Below, piece after piece: positions 8,034 through 14,958 of a stretch of DNA of 40,400 bases. The position numbers were made by a program, and so were the translations under genes. Under the pieces are notes generated by a model. It had not been told where the DNA came from. It saw only the letters and a program-made list of their open reading frames with translations, and made no database searches. The first letter of the stretch is position 1. Every line of letters begins with the position of its first letter. This DNA is from Myxococcota bacterium (lineage in GTDB: Bacteria; Myxococcota_A; UBA9160; UBA6930): contig JASJCN010000017.1 in NCBI GenBank assembly GCA_030065975.1, forward strand, positions 1 through 40,400, written 5' to 3'.

Positions 8034-8806
8034 GAGGCTCGTTCCAGGGCACCGGTTCTACCGGCGTCCGCCGCCAGCGAGCTCGAGATCGAAGCACTCG
8101 ATTCGAGCAGCGCCGCGAGCGCGGCGGCCGCCGGGTCCGGGCTGCCCCGCCGTTGGACGCAGGGGATGGTCAGCGCTGCGATCGCGCCGCTGTCCCGCCC
8201 GTCGAACACGGGCGCGCCGAGATCGACGATGCCCGCCACGTAGGTGCTCTTCGCCCTGCGGTAGCCCTGCCGCACGATCTTCGCGAGGTCGCGATCGAGC
8301 TCCGCACGATCCGAGCTCGTCTCCGCCTGCGACAACCACGCAGCCCGGCGCTCCTCCGGCTGGAACGCGAGCAGCACCCGGCCCGAAGTCGACTCGACCA
8401 GGCTGCGCCGATGCCCGATGCGCACGGCGAAGCCGACGTCCGCCGGGCTCTCGATGCGGGCGATCACCACCATCTCGCCCCCGCTCGGGACGGCCAGGTG
8501 GCAGGACTGCCGGCAGCGCTCGGAGAGGCGCTCCATCACGGGCAACGCCACGTCGAGCAGCGTGCGCTGAGGCGGGTTCCGCATGGCCAGCTCGAGCAGC
8601 CGCGACGTGAGCGCGAAGCCCTCGTCCCCGGTCGTGCGCTCGATGAAGCCCCGCGCCTCGAGCACCGTGAGCATGCGGAAGATCTCGTTGCGGGAGCGCT
8701 CGAGCGCCTCGGCGATGGCGGCGGTGCTCATCGGCCGGGGCGACTCGGCCAGCAGTTCCAGGATGTCGAGGCCCTTCTCCAGGGCCGGAGCGCTGTAGCT
8801 GGACAT
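8030..8806 (-). CDS. IclR-family transcriptional regulator
   Basis: A 258-residue regulator. An N-terminal winged helix-turn-helix (about residues 7-65: [14 protein letters not shown], then [20 protein letters not shown], then [10 protein letters not shown]) is followed by the IclR effector-binding domain (about 80-250; [27 protein letters not shown]). IclR proteins bind small carboxylates or sugar acids and usually act on adjacent catabolic operons. Here it heads the leftward lactonase-aldolase operon and is divergent from the fuconate dehydratase operon, so it most likely controls both from the 64-bp intergenic region. An IclR-type gene holds the same place in the C. jejuni fucose locus. 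Confidence 0.88.
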   Translation of the reverse strand: MSSYSAPALEKGLDILELLAESPRPMSTAAIAEALERSRNEIFRMLTVLEARGFIERTTGDEGFALTSRLLELAMRNPPQRTLLDVALPVMERLSERCRQSCHLAVPSGGEMVVIARIESPADVGFAVRIGHRRSLVESTSGRVLLAFQPEERRAAWLSQAETSSDRAELDRDLAKIVRQGYRRAKSTYVAGIVDLGAPVFDGRDSGAIAALTIPCVQRRGSPDPAAAALAALLESSASISSSLAADAGRTGALERAS

Positions 8807-8814
8807 GCTGTGAC

Positions 8815-8842
8815 TATATATGAATCAGGTGTTCATTGACAA
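8815..8842 (-). promoter_or_regulatory. Promoter and candidate IclR operator for iclR and the fucose divergon
   Basis: Read leftward, TTGTCA (8842-8837), a 16-base spacer and TATATA (8820-8815) form a good sigma-70 type promoter. Between and overlapping them is the palindrome ATGAA-N7-TTCAT (8820-8836), a plausible dimer site for the adjacent IclR protein. The expected transcript start (about 8808) is only a couple of bases from the iclR ATG at 8806, suggesting a leaderless or very short-leader message. An autoregulatory switch also affecting the divergent fucD operon is inference. No rightward promoter is obvious. Confidence 0.5.
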
Positions 8843-8870
8843 ACGAAGCCGAGTCCGGGAGGATTCCTCC

Positions 8871-10211
8871 ATGGCTCCCCGCATCACGGCCCTGCGTGCC
8901 CACGACGTCCGCTTCCCCACCTCGGACGGGCTGCACGGCTCGGACGCCATGAACCCGGATCCGGACTACTCCGCCGCCGTCGCGATCGTCGAGACCGACG
9001 GGGGGACCGACGAGCCGCTGTGCGGCCACGGCATGACGTTCACGATCGGCCGGGGCAACGAGATCTGCGCGCGAGCGATCGAGGCCTTCGCGCCCTTCGT
9101 CGTCGGCCGCGATCTCGACGAGATCGAAGCCGACATGGGCGCCTTCTGGCGCAGCCTCGCGGGCGACAGCCAGCTGCGTTGGCTGGGGCCCGAGAAGGGC
9201 GTCATCCATCTCGCCACGGCGGCCGTGGTGAATGCGGTGTGGGACGCTCTGGCGCGGCGCAGCGGCAAGGCCCTGTGGAAGTACCTGGTCGACCTTCCCC
9301 CCGAGCAGGTCGTCCAAGCGGTCGACTTCCGGCACATCACCGACGCCCTCGATCCCAAGGAAGCACTCGAACGGCTGCAGTCCAAGGCCGCGGGCCGCCC
9401 CGAACGCGAGGCCCGCATGCGGGAAGAGGGCTACCCCGCCTACGTCACCTCCGCGGGTTGGCTCGGCTATGACGACGACACCATCCGCGAGCGTTGCCGT
9501 GCGGCGCTTGCCGAAGGTTGGCAGCACTTCAAGATCAAGGTGGGGCGCGATCTGCAGGACGACATCCGCCGGTGCCGCATCCTGCGCGAGGAGATCGGCG
9601 ACGAGCGCAAGCTCATGGTCGACGCCAACCAGGTCTGGGACGTCGACCAGGCGATCGAACACGTCCGCCACCTCGCTCCATTCGACCTCTGGTGGGTGGA
9701 GGAGCCGACCCATCCCGACGACGTGCTCGGCCACGCGCGCATCTCCGAGGCCATCGCGCCGATCCGCGTCGCGACGGGCGAGCACTGCCACAACCGCATC
9801 ATGGTCAAGCAGCTGCTGCAGGCGAACGCGGCACAGGTGCTGCAGATCGACGGGTGCCGGCTCGGCGGCATCAACGAGGTGATCGCCTCGCTGCTCCTCG
9901 CCGAGAAGTTCGACGTCCCCGTGTGCCCCCACGCCGGCGGCGTGGGCCTCTGCGAGCACGTGCAGCACTTCTCGGTGCTCGACTACATCGCGGTCAGCGG
10001 CACGCTCGAGCGGCGCATCACCGAGTACGCCGACCACCTCCACGAGCACTTCGTCCACCCCGTCCGAATGAAGGACGGGCACTACGTCCTCCCCGAAGCG
10101 CCGGGGCTCGGCGTCGAGTTCGTGCCGCAGAGTCTCGCGGACTACGGCTTCCCCGACGGCGCCGTCTGGCGTGAGAGACTCGCTGCAGGAGACCCCGGCC
10201 ATGCCCGCTGA
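8871..10211 (+). CDS. fucD: L-fuconate dehydratase (enolase superfamily)
   Basis: A 446-residue enolase-superfamily enzyme that dehydrates L-fuconate to 2-keto-3-deoxy-L-fuconate (EC 4.2.1.68). It reads closely along its whole length like human ENOSF1 and bacterial FucD: DVRFPTS near the start, then RWxGPEKGVxHLATAAVxNAVWD. The active-site set is complete: Lys221-Ile-Lys223 (KIKVG), Mg2+ ligands Asp251, Glu277 and Glu304 (ATGEHCHNR), then Asp327 and His354 (CPHAGGVGLCE). The start at 8871 has GGAGG 8 bases upstream; an in-frame ATG at 8820 would add 17 unrelated residues and lie in the promoter. It leads a rightward operon with a PhyH oxygenase and a 90-residue protein, and is divergent from the iclR operon. 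Confidence 0.93.
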   Translation: MAPRITALRAHDVRFPTSDGLHGSDAMNPDPDYSAAVAIVETDGGTDEPLCGHGMTFTIGRGNEICARAIEAFAPFVVGRDLDEIEADMGAFWRSLAGDSQLRWLGPEKGVIHLATAAVVNAVWDALARRSGKALWKYLVDLPPEQVVQAVDFRHITDALDPKEALERLQSKAAGRPEREARMREEGYPAYVTSAGWLGYDDDTIRERCRAALAEGWQHFKIKVGRDLQDDIRRCRILREEIGDERKLMVDANQVWDVDQAIEHVRHLAPFDLWWVEEPTHPDDVLGHARISEAIAPIRVATGEHCHNRIMVKQLLQANAAQVLQIDGCRLGGINEVIASLLLAEKFDVPVCPHAGGVGLCEHVQHFSVLDYIAVSGTLERRITEYADHLHEHFVHPVRMKDGHYVLPEAPGLGVEFVPQSLADYGFPDGAVWRERLAAGDPGHAR

Positions 10212-11112
10212 CGACCACCGACTCACCACCCAGGAGATGGCCCGCTTCGTGGCCGAGGGCTACCTGCGATTCGACGCGCTGGTACCCGAGGACGTGAACC
10301 AGCGCGTGATCGCCGATTTGCAGGCGCTCGAGAGCGTGAAGCTGCGCCAGGCCCTCGGCCGCCAGGTCGAGGGCGACGTCGAGCACCCCGAGAGCCTCAC
10401 CCCGCTCTCGCAATGCTACCCGGCGCCCTCGGTGATCGGAGAGTACCTGCGGCTGCCGCAGATCCAGGGGATCGTGACTTCCCTGGTCGGCAAGGACCCC
10501 CTCTTCGATCACGACTTCGTGCATCGCTTGCCGGCGGGGAGCGGCTACAAGCAGCACCTGCACGTGGACGCGGTGATCGACGACCCGGCCCCTTCCTTCG
10601 ACATCCAGATCTTCTACTACCCCGTCGCCGTGCAGGCCGGCTGCGGCGGCACCCGCATGGTGCCGGGGAGCCACCTGCGGCGAACGCGAGCGGAGGGCGT
10701 CGCTCGCTACCAGCACGTGTTGGGCGAGCAGCAGTTCAGCGGACCGGCCGGCACGGTGATGGTCTTCCACCAGGGGCTCTGGCACGCCGGCCAGCCCAAC
10801 CCGGGCGATACCGACCGCTGGCTCTACAAGATCCGGCTGAACCCGCAGGAGCCCCAGGTACGGCTCTGGAACACCGACGACTTCGAGGCGCTGCACAACG
10901 ACCCGCGCGACCACACCTTCGCGCACATGCGCGGCGACAGCGTCGCCCAGGTCTTCCGGAAGATGGAGCCCTGGCAGAAGGGTCACGAAGCCCGCTACGA
11001 GCAGATGCAGCGCACCAAGCTCTGGCGCTACCTGAGTGGCGACGACCGCTACGACGTCGACTACTACCACACGCGCATCGAAGGCCGCGCGCGCACCTCG
11101 GGGCTCGCGTGA
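10201..11112 (+). CDS. Phytanoyl-CoA dioxygenase (PhyH) family protein
   Basis: A 303-residue Fe(II)/2-oxoglutarate-dependent oxygenase-type protein. The iron facial triad is visible as His121-Val-Asp123 (QHLHVDA) and distal His195 (LWHAGQPNPG), with RWLYKIRL about 20 residues further on supplying a likely 2-oxoglutarate-binding Arg. The core GGTRMVPGSH is typical of PhyH proteins. These hydroxylate very diverse small molecules; the substrate here is unknown. The ATG at 10201 lies inside the last codons of fucD (11-base overlap) with aggaga upstream, and the stop overlaps the next start, so all three are probably co-translated. Its place in a fucose operon suggests it acts on a sugar-linked or sugar-derived compound (inference). 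Confidence 0.85.
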   Translation: MPADDHRLTTQEMARFVAEGYLRFDALVPEDVNQRVIADLQALESVKLRQALGRQVEGDVEHPESLTPLSQCYPAPSVIGEYLRLPQIQGIVTSLVGKDPLFDHDFVHRLPAGSGYKQHLHVDAVIDDPAPSFDIQIFYYPVAVQAGCGGTRMVPGSHLRRTRAEGVARYQHVLGEQQFSGPAGTVMVFHQGLWHAGQPNPGDTDRWLYKIRLNPQEPQVRLWNTDDFEALHNDPRDHTFAHMRGDSVAQVFRKMEPWQKGHEARYEQMQRTKLWRYLSGDDRYDVDYYHTRIEGRARTSGLA

Positions 11113-11384
11113 TGGAGCGCCAGCAGATCCTCTACCTCTGGCTCGCCGAGGGCGCCCTCGACACCGAGACCGTCGCCTGGGCCTTCCACGACGGCACCCA
11201 GGGTCGCGGGCCCTCGTTGCCGGACGGCGAGCCCCCCTACAAGACGGCCATCGCGGCACTCGAGGACGGCTGGTTCCTGCTGCAGTCGCCGGCGCCCTAC
11301 AACCTGCAGCCCGGGCTCGAGCACGAGACCTCGTACCTCCCGAACGAGTTCATCTTCGAGCGCCGGATCGCAGTGAAGGGCTGA
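11112..11384 (+). CDS. Small protein of unknown function coupled to PhyH
   Basis: A 90-residue soluble acidic protein whose ATG overlaps the TGA of the PhyH gene (TGATG). No signal peptide or TM segment is present. Notable segments are AWAFHDGTQGRG, then PPYKTAIAALEDGWFLLQSP, then TSYLPNEFIFER, which look like a compact conserved alpha/beta fold with no Cys and no obvious catalytic site. I do not recognise a named family. Strict coupling to the oxygenase suggests a partner, chaperone or substrate-handling role. Confidence 0.7.
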   Translation: MERQQILYLWLAEGALDTETVAWAFHDGTQGRGPSLPDGEPPYKTAIAALEDGWFLLQSPAPYNLQPGLEHETSYLPNEFIFERRIAVKG

Positions 11385-11417
11385 CCGGGAGGGACGCGGA
11401 CGCGTCGAACCCGCGCG

Positions 11418-12734
11418 TCAGAAGCACTCGGGAGCCGCACGCCGGAGCATGCGCTCGAGCACTCCGGGCGTGTGCTGGATCGAGAAGCCCTGGATTCCCT
11501 CGACCACGATGCTGAACGCCAGCGTGCGTTCGCCGTCCCCCCGGCCGGGCACCCGCAGGGCGCCCACCAGCCAGCCGTAGTCCTCTTCGGAAGGCGTCTC
11601 GGCCGTGCCCGTCTTGGCGCCGAGCAGGCTGCAGCGCGCGCCCAGGCCGAGCTTGCTCGCGACCGCCGCTCCCGAGCCCGCCATCATCTCGGCCAGGCGC
11701 GTCCGGATCGGCTCGTGGGGAACGCGCAGCGGCGCATCGAACGCCTCGACCCGCGGGCCCGAGGTGACGACGCGAGGCTGGAAGGTGGCGCGAGACGAGT
11801 GGTCGCCGAAGTGGGTTGCGACCAGGGAGGCCATTCGCACCGGGGTGACGCGTGCATTGCCCTGTCCGATCACCATGAGCGCGCGGCCCATGGGCTTCTC
11901 GAGATCGGGCTCACCGGGGAAGTCGCCTCCCAGTACGCTGCGGAACGCGCGCAGCGGGCTGCCGCCGACGGCTTCCGCCGCGGCGCTCACGAAGTACCCG
12001 TTGCAGGAGACGGCCAGTGCGCGAGCCAGATCGACGTCGCCGTGGGGAATGGGGCAGCGGATGTGGCGGCCGCCCTCGGTCGCGATCCGGCCGGGGCAGA
12101 AGTAGCGATGGTCCTCCTCGCCGGCCGCCAGGAGGTGGCGTGCCAGGAGCAGCTTGAAGGTCGAACCCGGGGGAGACTGCGCCCGGGTGCGATCGAGAAA
12201 GGGCTCGTCGGGGTGGTCGCGCAGGGTCTCGAAGCTCTGGGCCAGGGACTCCGGGGCGAAGCCGGGGCGTGACACGGCGGCGACGACCTCTCCGCTGTCG
12301 GCATCCAGCACCACGAAGGCTCCGCGGCGCCCTCCGAGCGCCCGGTGGGCGGCGCGTTGCCAGTCCGCGTCGATGCTCAGGCGCAGATCGGGCGGGCGGT
12401 GGTCGCGCCGATCGACGAGCCCGGGGAAGAAGCCCTGGGGCACGCTCAGCCACCGATCCGCCAGCCGCTCGAGGCCGCTGCTCACGGCCAGGCTGCGCTT
12501 GTACCCCACGAGATGGACGGCGGCGGCACCCAGGGGATACTGCCGCTCTCGCACCGCCCCCTCGGCGAGGCTTCGGCCGTGTACGTCGAGGATGGCGCCC
12601 CGGGAGGCACTCGAGAGCCTCGGGTTGAAGGCGTGCACCGAGAAGTCCCGAAAGCTCGCGCGATAGGCCGCGGCGAGCACGCAGGCGCCGGCGAGCAGCC
12701 ACACCGCGAGGATGGCCCGCTGGTTCGACGTCAT
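11418..12734 (-). CDS. Class B penicillin-binding protein (PbpA-like transpeptidase)
   Basis: A 438-residue D,D-transpeptidase with an N-terminal TM anchor (about 8-24) and a short pedestal containing NPRLSSASRGAILD and SSGLERLAD, resembling the actinobacterial PbpA layout more than the long PBP2/FtsI pedestal. The three penicilloyl-serine motifs are intact: Ser191-Thr-Phe-Lys194, Ser243-Cys-Asn245 and Lys374-Thr-Gly. GQG-x5-TP-x4-A (290-302) is also typical. It cross-links peptidoglycan in the periplasm. Its ATG overlaps the stop of the SEDS gene by 4 bases, the usual pairing of a SEDS glycosyltransferase with its cognate transpeptidase. It is last in the LysM-SEDS-PBP operon. Confidence 0.9.
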   Translation of the reverse strand: MTSNQRAILAVWLLAGACVLAAAYRASFRDFSVHAFNPRLSSASRGAILDVHGRSLAEGAVRERQYPLGAAAVHLVGYKRSLAVSSGLERLADRWLSVPQGFFPGLVDRRDHRPPDLRLSIDADWQRAAHRALGGRRGAFVVLDADSGEVVAAVSRPGFAPESLAQSFETLRDHPDEPFLDRTRAQSPPGSTFKLLLARHLLAAGEEDHRYFCPGRIATEGGRHIRCPIPHGDVDLARALAVSCNGYFVSAAAEAVGGSPLRAFRSVLGGDFPGEPDLEKPMGRALMVIGQGNARVTPVRMASLVATHFGDHSSRATFQPRVVTSGPRVEAFDAPLRVPHEPIRTRLAEMMAGSGAAVASKLGLGARCSLLGAKTGTAETPSEEDYGWLVGALRVPGRGDGERTLAFSIVVEGIQGFSIQHTPGVLERMLRRAAPECF

Positions 12735-14095
12735 TCGGGGGCCTGCCAGACGAGCAGTGCCGCGGTGCCGGCGGCCAGGGTCGACGCAAACACGGTCGTC
12801 CCGCTGAACGAGAGCCAAGGGAAGGGCACGCCCATCACCGGGAGGAAGAGGCCCAGATTCATCCAGTGGTTCCACGCCGCTTGGAGCAGCAATGCGGCGA
12901 GCAGACCATGGACCGTCGCCGAGAGCGCGGAGCTCTTCGGTTCCCTGCGGAGGTCGCGAAGCAGGAAGGTGGCGAGGACGGCGAGCGCCGCCCAGAGCAG
13001 GGCGACGCCGGGAAGCCCGAGCTCCTCGGCGAAGCCGCTCAGGGGGAAATCGGTCTGTGCCTGGGGAATCGCACGCGCTCGCCCCGACGCGATGCCCTGG
13101 CCGAGCACGTCGGAAGAGGCGGCGGCGGTGGCGGCGGTGCAGCGCTGCTCGCCCTGATGTCCAGCGGCACAGGCGGGTGAGAGCAGCCCGGCCAGGCGCG
13201 TCTGAACCCGCGGCTCGGTCAGCGCCGCGCCCACCACCAGGACCCCGGCGAGGGCAGCCGGCAGGGCCAGGTCGCGGCCCCGCCCGGTCAGCACGACCAG
13301 CCCCGCGCACAGGAGCCCGCCAAGGACGAGCGTGCCGTGCTCCTTCAGCAGCAGCAGGGGCACCACGAACCCCGCGGTCACGCCGATGGCGAGGGGAGCC
13401 AGCGCGACGAGGCGCGATGCGAAGCGCGGGGGCGGCATTGCCTCGGCGACGCGCACGTAGTGGACGAGCGCCGTGCCCACGAGCGGCGGGAGCAGCAGCT
13501 TGAACGCCAGCTCGGTCGGCTGCGCGAAGACCCCCCCGATGCGGATGCCGACGACGGTCCCGCCGACGCGCAGCCCGAAGAGCTGGGTGACGAGCAGGAG
13601 TGAGAGGCTGGCGAGCATCCACGTCCAGGGCGACTCGAGCCAGGTCGCGAGCCTCTCCGGCACGCGCGGCCAGACGAGCGAGAGCCCGAAGCTTGCGCAG
13701 AGCCCGGCGCTGATCGCCAGACCGACGAGGAGCGGACTGCGGTCGCCGATCCGCTCGGCCCAGACGACCGCCAGCGCGAGCAGGACGAAGAGGGCGGTCG
13801 TCACGGGCAGCGTGCGGCGGCCCCATCGGGAAGCCGCCATCACGCACAGCGCATGGGCGGGGAGGGCACAGAGCAGGAATCCGACCGTCGGAATCGGCCA
13901 TCCGACGGCCCCCGTGCCCCGCCAGGCTGCGATCAAGAGGGCGTACAGGCCGAGCTGCACGATGCCGCCGCACAGCGCCGCGGCGGTTTCCGCTCTCGGC
14001 CGCTCGAGGCTGCGCAGCAGGGCGGCCAGTCCAAGCGCCCCCGCGAGCGCGAAGACACCGAAGAGTGTAGAGGCGCGTAGGGCGAGCTCGCTCAT
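12731..14095 (-). CDS. SEDS-family peptidoglycan glycosyltransferase (RodA/FtsW type)
   Basis: A 454-residue multi-pass inner-membrane protein of the FtsW/RodA/SpoVE family, which polymerises lipid II into glycan strands. Two C-terminal signatures are present: FAEELGLPG (around residue 353, the usual E-E-x-G of SEDS proteins) and MGVPFPWLSFSG (around 422-430, the usual PLPFxSxGG). Long hydrophobic helices fill the rest. An in-frame start at 14200 exists, but MSELALRA at 14095 overlaps the upstream LysM stop by 4 bases and starts just before the first helix. Overlap with the PBP gene downstream marks these two as a functional pair. It could be a RodA elongation enzyme or a specialised paralogue. 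Confidence 0.88.
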   Translation of the reverse strand: MSELALRASTLFGVFALAGALGLAALLRSLERPRAETAAALCGGIVQLGLYALLIAAWRGTGAVGWPIPTVGFLLCALPAHALCVMAASRWGRRTLPVTTALFVLLALAVVWAERIGDRSPLLVGLAISAGLCASFGLSLVWPRVPERLATWLESPWTWMLASLSLLLVTQLFGLRVGGTVVGIRIGGVFAQPTELAFKLLLPPLVGTALVHYVRVAEAMPPPRFASRLVALAPLAIGVTAGFVVPLLLLKEHGTLVLGGLLCAGLVVLTGRGRDLALPAALAGVLVVGAALTEPRVQTRLAGLLSPACAAGHQGEQRCTAATAAASSDVLGQGIASGRARAIPQAQTDFPLSGFAEELGLPGVALLWAALAVLATFLLRDLRREPKSSALSATVHGLLAALLLQAAWNHWMNLGLFLPVMGVPFPWLSFSGTTVFASTLAAGTAALLVWQAPE

Positions 14096-14808
14096 GCGCC
14101 GGTGGCATCCGGAGGGGCGGAGCCGCGACACACGAGCATCACCCACGCCGAGCGCGGGTCTGCCGCCTGGGAGAGCGCCCTGCAGGCCGCACTTGCCCAC
14201 TCAGGAGCCCGTGCGGCCACCAGCGGAAGCGGCGCCAGCGTGGCTCGGAGCGGCAGATCGAGGCGCGCGCCCGCCCGGATGCGATCGGGGTCGGGATGGC
14301 GGCGCCGGTTGTCGCCGGCCTCGTAGACCTGCCTCCAGCCGTCGAGCCCGTAGGCGGCGGCGATGGCCGAGAGGGATTCGCCGGGCTCGACCACATGGGA
14401 GCGGTGGGGAACGAAGGCGCGAAGGCGCGCGCCGACGTCCGTTCCGACGAGGAGGGAGAGGACGCTGAAGACGAGCCCGAGTACGATCGGAACGCCGAGC
14501 GCGCGAAGCACGGGGAACGCGCGGATGGACGCCGGAACGGCGACCGGCGGCGGTGCGACTCCGATCCCCCATCGCGCGGGGCGCGGCTCGGCTCTCGGGA
14601 GCTCCCACGCTCGGAAAGGTCGAGCGCTGGGCGCGGGCGCGCGATGGTCACGAAGCAGCCGCCGGTACCAGGGCACCGGTGCAGGACGCGGAGGAGGACG
14701 ACGCAGCAGGCGATCGAGCCAGGGCCGAGGCGGCTCGACGACGGGGTGGCGGCCCCAGGACTCGACCCAGGATTCATGCAGGAATCGAGCTGTCCCCTCG
14801 CTGGCCAA
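14092..14808 (-). CDS. Membrane-anchored LysM-domain protein
   Basis: A 238-residue protein with a Pro/Arg-rich cytoplasmic N-terminus (1-95), one TM helix (about 101-122) and a periplasmic LysM domain (about 138-186: SHVVEPGESLSAIAAAYGL, closing with RAGARLDLP). LysM binds N-acetylglucosamine-containing glycan, so it can tether the downstream SEDS-PBP pair to peptidoglycan. After the LysM lies a short tail with two Cys. Only a TTG start (14808) is available after the in-frame stop upstream; it has GGGGGA 7 bases before it. It is separated by 150 bp from the ATPase-PEGA gene, so it may start its own transcript or be read through from there. Confidence 0.8.
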   Translation of the reverse strand: MASEGTARFLHESWVESWGRHPVVEPPRPWLDRLLRRPPPRPAPVPWYRRLLRDHRAPAPSARPFRAWELPRAEPRPARWGIGVAPPPVAVPASIRAFPVLRALGVPIVLGLVFSVLSLLVGTDVGARLRAFVPHRSHVVEPGESLSAIAAAYGLDGWRQVYEAGDNRRRHPDPDRIRAGARLDLPLRATLAPLPLVAARAPEWASAACRALSQAADPRSAWVMLVCRGSAPPDATGA

Positions 14809-14958
14809 GTGCGTCCCCCGGATGGCGCACGTTCATACGCCGGAGCCGTACCTCGGGTTCATCGGCCGACGCCGCCCCGGCCTGAATCCGCGATCCCCTG
14901 GGTGCATGAAACGAGCTGCACCTGTCTCCTCTCCGCGCCAACACAGTCGAGACAGAGG

